64,000 nucleotides of DNA from Eublepharis macularius. Its lineage: Eukaryota > Chordata > Lepidosauria > Squamata > Eublepharidae. Made by a program: the position numbers and the translations under genes. Positions 22,450 to 34,400 of this stretch are shown one piece after another; position 1 is the stretch's first letter; every line of letters begins with the position of its first letter. Location of the stretch: the NCBI RefSeq assembly GCF_028583425.1, contig NC_072801.1, positions 59,287,766-59,351,765 of the forward strand, given 5' to 3'. The notes beneath the pieces are model-generated. The model saw only the letters and a list, made by a program, of their open reading frames with translations. It was not told the DNA's origin and did not search any database.

Positions 22450-25400
22450 TTGAGATGGGAGTGGGGGTGGGGAATGACATAACTAGAAGCAGGAAAAAAG
22501 CAGAGGTGTTTTGTGAGCTAGAGAGAAACCCAGTTCCTCTCATTCTTTTTCTCCTGGCAGATTCCCCTGCCGCCCCATCTCTGAGCTCTTGAAGGAAAAC
22601 CGAAACAACTGGATTTTTGAAAGACAGACTCTCTCCAGTAAAGCGGCTGCTCTTTGTAAGAAAATTCACTTAGCTCAGTTTTCCTCCAGGAGCTTGGAGA
22701 GGGGGGAGGAGAAGACTACTGCTCCCAGGGAAGCTTAGGCAACCCAACCCGTGCTCTTCACGTGTAATTCATCTCATGTGTTTCCACTGTCATTGGGCAT
22801 TCTTCGGCTATGTATGTCAGAGCACATATGCCCCACAGCATTGATGGTGTTCATTGCCAAGGTTGCCCATTGCCGACATTGTTCCTTGAAATTCTTCATC
22901 TCTCCCAGAAAATTCTTCAGGTGTGCTGAATATGCTAAAACATGCCTGCTTTCTGCAGCATGGGAACGTTTACTTCAAGACGTCTGAAAACTAACAGCAT
23001 CAAGCTAAGTGGAACTACACCTTTCTAAACCCATTCACTGACTTCCATGGGCTTACAAGGGTGTAGTTCTTAGGATCAGATATAATTCATCAGAAGGTGG
23101 CCAAGTGAAATGTGATTTTCCTTGGGACTGACAATTCCCTCAGTTTGGAGGGGGGAAAGTTATTGCTTATGTGCACTACTACTTTTATGTGCATGCAAAT
23201 TCATACTGACTTACTGCCTAATGCTTAGGCTGATTTAGAAAAAAAAAGAATGCTTCTTCACTGGTTGGAATTCCATGTTCTGCCTCTCATTATTCTTTTG
23301 GTCGCTCTAATTAGAAGAGGAGCAATTATCGCAGAATGGACTAGACTGCATGGCATTTGGGCCCTGGAGAGTGGGTTAGCTAGCTTACCGTTACACAGGC
23401 TGTGCTCGCTGCAAGACTCCATGAGTGGGACACACTCCTCGGGCTTGTACCCCCCACGGCGCCCCTTCACCTTGGAGTCCAGGTTGGCCTGCACCATAAG
23501 CGGCTCCTGGCGCTTGCGACGCTGCTTCTTTTCAATGATGCGGCGCTGAAAGGGATATCGAGAGAAGGTCAGTTGGATATTGGGACGTGGCTGTCACTGA
23601 GCCAGGACAAATTCACACAGGTTAGAGTCCAGAACCACAGAATACTTTGCACATGCCCAAGAAGGTCTTGAGCTTGTGTTTCTCAAAGAGGAATCCCTTC
23701 CCACCCATCCGGAACTGGTTTTGAAACTGAGGGCACTTTCAGAAACAGATGGCATGTGGGGCCGGGGGCGGGGAATGAAGATGTCCCCCTTTCAAAGGGA
23801 GGATGTCAAAGATCTCACTGGGCACTTCTAAAGCTCTTACAATCTTCCACCCGGGATATGTAATGACCTCTCCAATGTCATCTTAAATTTTTCCATGCCA
23901 TTGCTTTTCATATAGTTCATTTTACCATGCCAGCAAGTCAATGAGAGAGAGACAATTTCTATAGTGGAGAGCGAGCCTTGGAAAATCCTTTTGAGGCGTG
24001 CTTGGGACCGTGGGAAATTGAGCTGAGCCAGACAACGCTCATCCCCAAAGGCCCTTCCCCTTTATGCCCAGCAACAGTGCCTGAAGTTGGCAAGGACAGG
24101 AAAAAGTCCACAGCCCAGAGGCCTGCTCCCGCCACCATGTTCACCTCATGCTAGGTTCTGAGGACAGGCAGTAGCTGTGTGAATCTCCCTGGCAGGGCTG
24201 GGGAACTGCTGGGCAAACCTAGGCGATTACCTAGGGCACTAGATTTTGAGGGAAGCCTCCCCTACAGCGTTAAAGAGATCCTTGGCATTAACTGGCTTTT
24301 AGAATCTCCATAACTGTTGACTCTGGTCTCCTATAACTGCCATGATGGAAGATGGAGGGCTTCTGAAAAGCTGCTCTTTCTTTTTTACATTGTTCATTTT
24401 AAACACACAGCTAGTAAAACATTCATTCTAGACTTCTCGTTTTACTATTGAATTGGGAGGGGGAACGCCAAAGTTATAGTTTGCTTAGGGTGCCAAAGAG
24501 CCTTGGCTTGGCCCTATTCTTGGAGTGGTGGTTGCTAGAGAACTCTCTGAGGCAGGGGAGGGGTGTGATAAAATTCTTCCCCAGCTTGTAACTTCTGCCC
24601 ATTCTTTGCCTCGCTTGTAACAAAGGCCCACAGATGCCAAAATCCTGAATCTGATGGAAGTTGCGTTACCCTGCCACATTCAGAAAACACTGAGGCGAGT
24701 GTCGGATGGCAGAGATGCATCCCTCAGAGCTGCCCTCGCCCCAAAAATACAGCCAGGAAAGCCTTCCCTCCCAAGGTACCTGGAATTCCAATTTCTGCTT
24801 CCGAAACGATGTCGCCTCATTGCTGCTGTTTCTAGAATAAAAGGAGGTGTCGACATCAGGCGGTGAGTTGGGGAGAGAACGGAGGCGGCGGTACCAATTC
24901 AAGTACATTCTGAGATGCGCCATCAGTCTGTCAGCTCTGGGGCACCTGCACTTGCAGGTATCCCACTCACTGGGATCACTCCTTCCTGGGGATTCTGAAT
25001 GCCATAGCACCAAAGGGACTTTGTGACCTCACAAAAGCCCCAAGAGGCAGCCACTGGTGGGGTGGGAGGGTGCTTGGACAGGCATCCCCCTCCACCTCTG
25101 GACCGCCTTCACACAAATCACAATTTTGATTTTGCATACCCACTTTGAAGTCCATAATTCCTCTTGAATTCCTGTACTGTTCTGACTGAAGGAGTGGAGT
25201 TTTCAAGGCAAGAGATAAACAGAGATAGTTTGCCATTGCCTTCCTCTGCATAGCGATTGTGGATTTCTTTGGTGGTCTCCCACCCAAGTGCTAACCAGAG
25301 CCAGCCCTGCTTAGCTTCTAAAACCTGACAAGATTGGGCTAGCCTGGACCATCCAGGTCAGGGCATACTAGGTTCTCACCTTTTCCATTTATCCACACAA

Positions 25401-28400
25401 CTGTGTGGGAGGAGGGAGGACACACAGAGAGAGCGACTTACCCAGTGAACTTCATATGTGAGGATTTAAAACTGGGTCTCCCAGGTTATTCTAACCACTG
25501 TACTGTACTGCATTTAAAAGATAAATGGGCAGCAAAATGGATGGTGGCCTACAAATGCAATAGAATCAAAAATGGAACACTCGTTTTAAAAAATAACTAA
25601 AAAATAACTAAAAGCTTCAGAGTAAATAAATGTTGGCAGTTGCTCTTTCCCTCCTAAGATGCCTTTTACCTGCCATAGACTTCTCTATTGGGAGCTGCAG
25701 GAATTCTGCAAGAGGGGCTGAAGATCTCCAATAGGCAAATCACAGCACCCTCGATACAGCTCCCAGGAGCTCTTGGGGGAAGCCATGTCAGTTTAACTGA
25801 CGTGCAACCCATGGAAGATTAAACAGGGTTAACATACCTGTAACTTATGTTCATCGAGTTCTTCTGTGCTGACACACATGGGGACTGCGCAGGCGCAGGC
25901 CAGCCGCCGGAGAATTTTCTAGAGCTTCCATGGCTCCGAAGGGGCCGTTTGTCGCGCGCCTCAGCGACCGTTTTCCCGCCCAAACGGTCACGTGATCCTC
26001 CAGCGACCAACGGCCCCTTCCCTCAGTTCTCCCTTGCCGCCGCTTGACCAACACACTTCAGCCGTAACACCTTAAAAACACCAATATCCGTTACAGCCAT
26101 CACAGTATTGTGCATTGGAGTTCACAGCGGGGTAGGAGGGAGGGTTGTGTGTCAGCACAGAAGAACTCGATGAACATAAGTTACAGGTATGTTAACCCTG
26201 TTTTCATCTTCGTTCTTCTGTGCCTCCACACATGGGAGTGTACCAAGCTTCACACAATAAGGAAGGCGGGGGTGAAGTCCAACACAATTTTATTAAGCAA
26301 ACAAGATCAACAATAAATAGATATGCATCTATGTAAAAAATACTGTGTAAGGACACATAAATACTCAATATTTACATATATACACCCCAAGGTACATATA
26401 TACACTTTTTCACTCAAGGGTACCCAGCAGGTACACCAAAAAAGTCATCCCAAAACTCCCTCAGGAAAAGAGGGAGTGTAAGACAGCCTTGGCCACAGAT
26501 ACATCTTGCTCCGCATTGACATCAACGGCGTAATGCCTGACAAAGGTGTCTGCAGAGGACCATGTGGCGGCTTTACAAATGTTAACCAGGGGCACCCCCC
26601 TGAGGAGTGCGGAAGAGGATGCTTGGGACCGCGTGGAGTGGGCTCTGACATGGAGCGGGCAAGCCACCCCTGCCAGGGAATAGGCCTTGCTAATGGCCGT
26701 CACAATCCACCTAGACAGGGTCTGCGAGGAAGCCCTGTTACCCTTGTCCTTGGCCCCAAAACATACAAACAGGTGAGGACAGGTGCGGAATTCCTTTGTC
26801 CTATCAAGGTAATAGGCTAGGGCCCTCTTCAAGTCTAGGGAATGGAGGGCCTTGTCCCCCTTAGAGGAAGGTTGAGGAAAGAATGCAGGCAGTGAGATAT
26901 CCTGCGAGAGGTGGAAGGCGGACACCACCTTGGGCAGGAACCCGAGGCAGGGACGCAGGACCACCTTGTTGGGATGAAACACAAGAAAGGGAGGGTCAGA
27001 CCGCAGTGCAGACAGCTCACTGACCCTTCTGGCCGATGTGACGGCCACCAAGAATGCTACCTTGTAGGATAGCATATCCAAGGGGCATGTAGCCATAGGT
27101 TCAAATGGAGACAACATGAGACGTGAGAGCACCAAGGACAGCGACCACTGAGGCACTGGCGCTGACACAGGTGGGTAAAGATTGTACATGCCCTTAAGGA
27201 ACTGGCGGGATTGTGGGTGAGAAAACACCGTAGCACCCTCAACTCGGGCGTGAGCAGCTGATATCGCTGCCAGGTGGACCTTGAGGGAGGAAGCCTTCAA
27301 GCCCAGGCCACGCAAGTGGCACAAATACTCGAACACAACCCCCAAGGGACTGCTTTCGGGCACCACTCCTCTGGCAAGTGCCCAGAGCTCAAACCTGCGC
27401 CACTTGGCCGCATAAGCGCGCCTAGTGGATGGCCGACGAGCATTAAGGAGGACCCTCTGCACCTCGTCAGTAAAGCCTATCGGGGAGGAACGATCCGCCA
27501 AGCCGTTAGGTGCAGCTTCCTGGGATCGTGGTGGACTAGGCTCCCGTTCAGGAGAAGGTCTTGCCGAGGGGGCAGACTGACATATGTCCGTTGGGACAGC
27601 CATAGGAGCTTCGGGAACCAAACCTGCCGTGGCCAAAAGGGGGCCACCAGGATGCAGTCCGTCCCGTCCTCCTCTATCTTGCACAGGACCCTGGGAATCA
27701 AGGGGAACGGAGGAAACATGTAGTGCAAGCCCTGCATCCACGTAAACTGGAAGGCATCCCCAATAGAGAGGGGGTCGCTCCCTGCCCTGGAACAGAACGT
27801 GTGGGCCTTGGTGGTCGCCGCAGTGGCGAACACGTCTATCACCGGATGACCCCACATCCGGAAGATCGGCCCAATGCACTCTCCGTTCAGTTCCCACTCG
27901 TGGTCTAGTAAAGGGGCCCTGCTGAGGGCATCTGCCCGGGCATTGTCTGACCCAGCCACGTGTATAGCACGGAGCGACACGCCGTTCTTGATAGCCCACT
28001 GCCAAGTGAGTGTGGCCTCCCGGCACAGGGCCAGGGACACTGTGCCCCCCTGCTGATTCACGTAGTACATGGCAGTCGTGTTGTCCGTCTGCACCAGGAC
28101 ATGACGATTTCTCAGCAGTGCTGTAAGAGACACAAGTGCAAAACGAATGGCCCTTAGTTCAAGCACATTGATATGGAGGGTCTTTTCCCTGTCAGACCAG
28201 ACATCTTGCACCGACACATCACCACAGTAAGCCCCCCATCCCAACAGAGAGGCATCAGTGGTAACCGTGATGTCATGGTGTTGATACCCGAAAGGGGTCC
28301 CTCTAAACAAGTTGTCATCAGACAGCCACCAGTCCAAGGAGGAGAGGATGACCCTCGGGATAGAGAACTTGAGGGACGGAGGGTGCAGTAGAGCATCATA

Positions 28401-31400
28401 CCTCCGCACAAACCAGTTCTGGAGAGGGCGCATACGCAGCCTAGCGAAAGGCACCACAGAGGTGGCCGCTGCCATATGCCCTAGTAAGCACTGGATAGTG
28501 CGCACAGACTGGAACCGGTTCCTTTTAAACATGGACACTAGACCCCTTAGGGACCGAGCCCTCTCCAAGGGGAGCAGGGCCTTACCCTCTACAGAGTCTA
28601 AAAGCGCACCAATGTAGGACACCTTGCAGCTGGGCACTAGCTTGGATTTCTCCAAGTTCACCAGGAGCCCCAGGCGTTGGCAAGTGCTAAGTACCAAGCC
28701 AATATCCTGCACCAATCTAGGCTCTGATTCAGCCACGATGAGCCAGTCATCGAGGTACGGAAAGATGGTACAGCCTTCTTCCCGTAGGAAGGAAACCACA
28801 GGGGCCACACATTTAGTGAACACTCGTGGGGCAGTGGACAGGCCAAAGGGGAGCACCTTATACCGGAAAACCCTTTGCCGGTAAACAAAACTCAGGTACT
28901 TCCTGTGCTCCTTCCGTATGCCCACGTGAAAGTATGCGTCTTTTAAGTCAAGAACCGCAAACCAATCCCCTTGCTTCAGTAAGGCGATCACAGCCGCCAA
29001 CGTAACCATTTTGAATTTGGTCACCTTGAGGAAGGCATTAAGGCCCCTCAGATCTAAAATGGGACGTAAACCCCCATCCTTCTTAGGTACCAGGAAGAAC
29101 CTAGAGAAGAAACCCTTTACAGAGTCCTCATAGGGCAATTCTTCCACAGCACCCTTGGCCAAGAGCGACACGATCTCCGCATCCAGCTCGGCCATAGTGT
29201 TATTGACAGCTGTCAGGGGTGAACTGCATCTAGGCAGCTCAATGAACTCCAGCCCGTATCCCAGTTCAACAATAGTTAAGACCCATGAGTCAGATGTTAT
29301 TGACTCCCACTCAGAGAGGAGTGGACTAAGTCTGTCCGAAAAGTTCGGGGATACGGCTGGCGCGACCCGTCAGTACTGCCTCCCGGCGCCCTGCTGGTCT
29401 TTCTGCTGGGCCGGTTGCTGTGCCTGACGAGGCTTGAAGGGCCGACGCCTCCTCTGCTGTTGTGCGGGAGGGTAAGGCCGCTGCTGGTAGGCAGGATACT
29501 GATGGTAGCCCGGCCGCTGCTGTTGGTATCTGCCCTGGTAGTGGTAAGGGCCAGACCTGGGAGCGTACCGTGACCTGGAGGAGGGCTTGTCCGCTGGAGC
29601 CAGACCCAAAGACCGCGCTGTCTGCCGGTCCTCCTTCTTCTTCTTCAGGGTCTCGTCGGTCGACTTGGAGAACAGCGAGTCCCCCTCAAATGGCATGCTC
29701 TCCACCCTGGAACGCACCTCCTGAGACAGGGCCGTAGACCGCAACCAGGAGTGGCGCCTAAGGACCACCGCCGAAGCCATCCCTCTAGCAGCAGTGTCAG
29801 CAGCGTGGCTCCCAGCGTTCATCTGCTGCTTAGACAGCCTCACAGCCTCTGTCTGCAGCAGGGACACCACAGCCTTTTGCTCAGGAGGGAGGTCTCGTGT
29901 ATAGGATGCCAACTTCTCCCAGAGGTACAGCTGGTACCCTGCCATGATGGTCTGATAGTTGGCAATCCTCAGACCCAGGGAAGAAACAATGTACTGGCGC
30001 CTGCCCATGGCATCCAGTTTCTTGCCCTCCTTATCGGCAGGTACCGAGGAGTGACCCGATCGCCTGGGGTTGAACTCCTCTGTGACCAAGGAGGAAGGTG
30101 GAGGGTGTTTCACCAGCGCCGGCCAGGTACCCTGCTTGATCTTGTAGAGCTGCTCAATCCTCTTGGATGTTGGAGGCTGATCACAGGGCACCTGCCATAC
30201 CTTCTCCACGATTTCCTCAATACCCTCGAGCATGGGGAAGCCAACGTACGCCGGGTTGTCTCCGTAAATGCGTTTGAGGAGCTTGTCCTTGGTCTGGGGA
30301 ACTGCCGAGGAGATGTCCATCTCGAGAGCCTTGGCCATCCTTGCCATCTGGTCGGCGTAGATGCGGAGGTCCTCGAATGGCGAGTCCGCAGATGGTACCA
30401 GCTCCTCAGCTGGCGATGGTTCGGACCAGGACTCCGACTGGTAGCCGCCAAAGCTCTCCACATCCTCCTCATCGGAACCGAGCTGGGATTCCGGAACCTG
30501 GAGCGGAGGGGGAGCCCACGCCGACCTCGATGTCGAAGGCCTCGGTTCCGATACGGAGAAACCCGCAGGTGCCCCTTCCCACTGGCAACGGTATGGCGAG
30601 GGGAGGTAGGAGGCCTGTCGATGTTGGGACGCAGTGGACCGGGCCGATCGGACACTGTCCCCAGACCGACGTCGCTCACGACCAACAGCTGGTGGAGATG
30701 GACGGGCAGGGGAAGGACGGCTCCGACGAGGAGACGGGCTCGGTTCCAGCCTCGGCGACCGAAGAGCAGGCGATGGTCGGCTCCGACGGCGCGGGCTCGG
30801 CTCCGGCCCCGACGAGAACTCTGCGGGCACCGTCTCGAAGGCCATCGGATCCGGCACCGGCACGGCGAGTTCCTCTGGTTCGGGGGAATCCAGATGAGGG
30901 GAAGGCGTGTGAGGAAGCACGATGACCTCCTCCTGGGGAGCGGGACGCGGCGACCGATGATGTTTGGTCTTCTTCTTCTTCTTCGCCGGTTCCGAAGAAG
31001 ACCTCGGAACCGACGCGCTCCTCGCCTCCGAAGGGGACCTCGGCCTCGACCTCTTAGGTTTTACCGGAATCGACCCGGTCGTCGGTTCCGATCGGGGACT
31101 CGGTAGACGGATCCTCGGTTCCGATGTCGGTCTCGGATCCGACCTTGTGGAAGATGCGCTACGGGGCGGCCGCACCGGTCCCTGCGCTGGAGAGGCCGCT
31201 CTCGACGCCGAGGCACTCGGGGGACGCGGTTTCGACCCCGACCTCGCGGAGGCCACTGAGCCAGCTCTGGAATGCCGTTCGGCAGAGGGGCTAGGGCCGG
31301 CCTTGGAGGAGGGCAACGGGGCGCCTCCGGACATGACCTTCTGCCACAGGGAGGAGTTAAGACGGGCCTTGCGCTCCTGTCGGGCCTTGCTGGTGAAGCC

Positions 31401-34400
31401 CTGGCAAATCTTACAGGCCGTTACATTATGGGTCTCCCCCAAACAGAACAGGCACAGTTCATGGCCATCGGTCTTGGCCATTTTAGTGTGGCATTGGAGG
31501 CAATGCTTGAAGAGAGCCTTTGAGGCCATCTTCAGGGGCACGCGAAAGGAAGGTCAAAAACAGTCCGAGTCAAATTACCGAGTCCACAACAAAGTCCAAA
31601 CGAGATCCGAAGAATAGTCGAGGTCACGAAGTCCGAAGTCAAAAGCCAAGCAATCAGTCAGAATAAAGCACGAAGCACAAAAGCACAGAGCAACGAAGCT
31701 CACGTTCTCTCCAAGCGGCGGCAAGAAGAGAACTGAGGGAAGGGGCCGTTGGTCGCTGGAGGATCACGTGACCGTTTGGGCGGGAAAACGGTCGCTGAGG
31801 CGCGCGACAAACGGCCCCTTCGGAGCCATGGAAGCTCTAGAAAATTCTCCGGCGGCTGGCCTGCGCCTGCGCAGTCCCCATGTGTGGAGGCACAGAAGAA
31901 CGAAGATGAATAGCTGCTTGTGGTTCTTTTCTTACCTGACAGGTGCAGATGAGGGTTTGTTACACGAGGATACCAAGGGGCTGCAAAGAAACAGTGCAGG
32001 TGGATCACTCCATCAAAACACAAAGGCTCTCAAATTGCCACGCCAGCCCTAAACGTTTGTTGACAAAAACACTGGCGGAAGCAATTCTGTTCTTGCAGTG
32101 AGAAACTCAGTGCTCTCAATGCTCACATACAGGGACAGTGTAAAATCCTGCTAGTACAAACGGTGGCAGACCTGTCAATTAGCAGGGTCAGCCCAGCACA
32201 GACAAGGGATTGCCAAGAGATGGATGAGCAACAACTCACAAAACTGCTCTCCTCTCCCTCTAGAGGATCATCTTACACCTCGCCCTAAGCTCCTACCATG
32301 TCCTCTGGTGTGTCAGCTTCAAATGTGCTCCCTTCACTCTTAATTGTTATCCACTGTCATGTGTCTGCAATACATGGCATGAATATGTTGTGTGTGGCCA
32401 TTGATCCTCTGACACTATGGAGAGTTCAGAGTACCTTCCATGCCTGTTATTTGAAGGTTCAGTGTGTTATTTCTGCTTTGAAGTTAAACACTCTCCCAGT
32501 GAAGCAAAAGACTTTCGCTTTTGAAGCAAACGGCCTTGAGGCCGGCTGCACTTAACACAAACGAGGCTTCTCCTGAGAACAGGGATGATTTCATGCTTAT
32601 GCTGTAGATGTAGCCTAAACTGTGATATTTTTTGTCTCTGCCGTTCACGCCAGAATTTCAAGGGGCTTCTAACCTCATCACTTCTGTCAATCCCACTGTC
32701 TGAGCACCTTGAACCTAATAGATCTCTAATAAAAGTTACTTCAACCATTTCACCTGTGTGATTGCTGCGGAGAACCTGGGGATTTACTTGCCAAGGACTG
32801 ACAACCACTATTTCTTGGACTGTTGTTATGCTGTTATATGCTTCCTCCTTAGGGTTGCCACCTCCTGGTTTGGAAATCCCTGGAGATTTGGGGGGTACAA
32901 CCTGGAGAGGGCAGGGCTTGGGAGGGAGAGGGACTTCAGCTGGCTATAATGCCATAGAGTCTTCCTCCCAAGACAGCCATTTTCTCCAGGGGAACTGATC
33001 TCTGCCACCTGGATATCAATTGTAATTCTGGGAGATCTCCAGCCACTACCTGGAGGCTGGCGGTCCTATTCCCCCTTTTGCAAGTGGCAAGAAGTCCCTG
33101 GGGCTGTGCTAACCTGGGTTTGGTTTGCCTTTCAAGGAAGGTGAGTTGGGGGGAGAGGGGACTTTGCACTTTTTACTTTATTTACAGAAGTATGAGTAGA
33201 GGACAGGTAGAGTCTAAAAGGCACAAAGCAAAGACAAAAACAAGGTAGGGGAACAATTTCAATCCAAAATTTTAACAAATATATTGTATGATGTCTAGTA
33301 TAAAAAATTTTAATCACAGAAGAAGGCTGAAATACATTTGGTTTGGTATCCATGTATTTTATGCTACAAATAATTGTATCTGCTCATTGGAAAGGTTCTG
33401 TTAACATGCAGATAGTTTCAGGTGCGTAGCCGTGTTGGTCTGTAGTAGAATAGCAAGATGTGGGTCTAGTAGCACTTTAATGACCAATTAGGTTTCCTGG
33501 ATGTGAGCTGTTGAGAGTCAAAGTTCTGATGAAGGGAGCTCTGACTCTTGAAAGCTCATTACCCTGGAAATCTGGTTGGTATTTAAAATGCTACTGGACT
33601 CAAATCTTGCTCTGTTAACATGAGACATCCCTACGTGTATAATAATTATTAATATATTTTTAAATTGATGGACTTTAAACACATGCTTTTTAATATTTAA
33701 AATTAATTAAAGAAGTTTTGGAAGTTTTCTTACTTTTTTGGACTTATACCTTGATATTTCTAGATACAAGGTTTTCTTTTTTTCAACTTTCTTTGTTACC
33801 AGCAAGATACTTCAACTTTTACTTATTTATTAATTCACTGACAGGCCACCTTTCTCACAAAGACCCAAGGCAAGGCCAACTTACAGCCTTCTCTCTCCCA
33901 AACTGCTGTCCTGCTATTTCTGATGGACACACACGCCCCTGCCCCCCTCCTCAGATGAAGGAATGTCATGTTCTGCAACCTAATCTTTATTTATTTATTT
34001 ATGTCATTCATTGTCCACCTTTCTCATTGAGACTCAAGGCGGATTACCCAGTGTGAGTCAGTACAATCAATATCAAAGCCATTTCAATATACATGTAATT
34101 GTTATATACATGCAATTTTGCAAGATTTAAAGAGAAAGAAAGATTTTACAATGTTGAAACAGAGCATACGCAAATACCAACACAGGAACTATCAGTAGGA
34201 TCATACTTATAGTAATAGTTGTAAAGTCTTTGGTTTCTCAATGTAATAGTAGTGAAGTCTTTGGTCCCTTCATATCCTTTTACTGATGAGTTCCCTGTCC
34301 CTTTACTGATGGATCTCTTGAGACCACTTCCTTATAGTACAGCCCTCCCATCTGAGCAAAAAGCCCTCTTGAACGATTCAGTTTTGGATCGTTCACTCAA

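Larger units (their letters stand above)
25821..31910 (-). mobile_element. DIRS-type tyrosine-recombinase retroelement, looks whole
   Basis: A 6.1-kb element lying in TULP2 intron 1, in the gene's orientation. From its 5' end (high coordinates) it has a left inverted terminal repeat (31910-31712), a gag-like frame, a reverse transcriptase/RNase H frame, an overlapping tyrosine recombinase frame, an internal complementary region (26236-26146) and a right inverted repeat (26046-25821). DIRS elements lack an aspartate integrase and use a tyrosine recombinase on a circular intermediate; no target duplication is expected and none was seen. All three frames are long and open and the repeats are closely alike, so it looks whole and young. 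CpG content is high compared with the flanking intron. Confidence 0.93.

Noticed and set aside
25821-26236. A separate small element beside the DIRS element
   Set aside because: The inverted 58-bp ends suggested this at first, but the join of both outer tips at 26146-26236 is explained better as the internal complementary region of one DIRS element.
30110-30925. Other open frames of 190-217 codons within the gag region on both strands
   Set aside because: Shadows of the same biased composition.
29751-31106. A 451-codon plus-strand open frame, rich in Arg, Gly and Leu
   Set aside because: It lies exactly opposite the DIRS gag-like frame, whose Ser/Arg/Pro-rich codons leave few stops on the other strand. 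No domain is visible.
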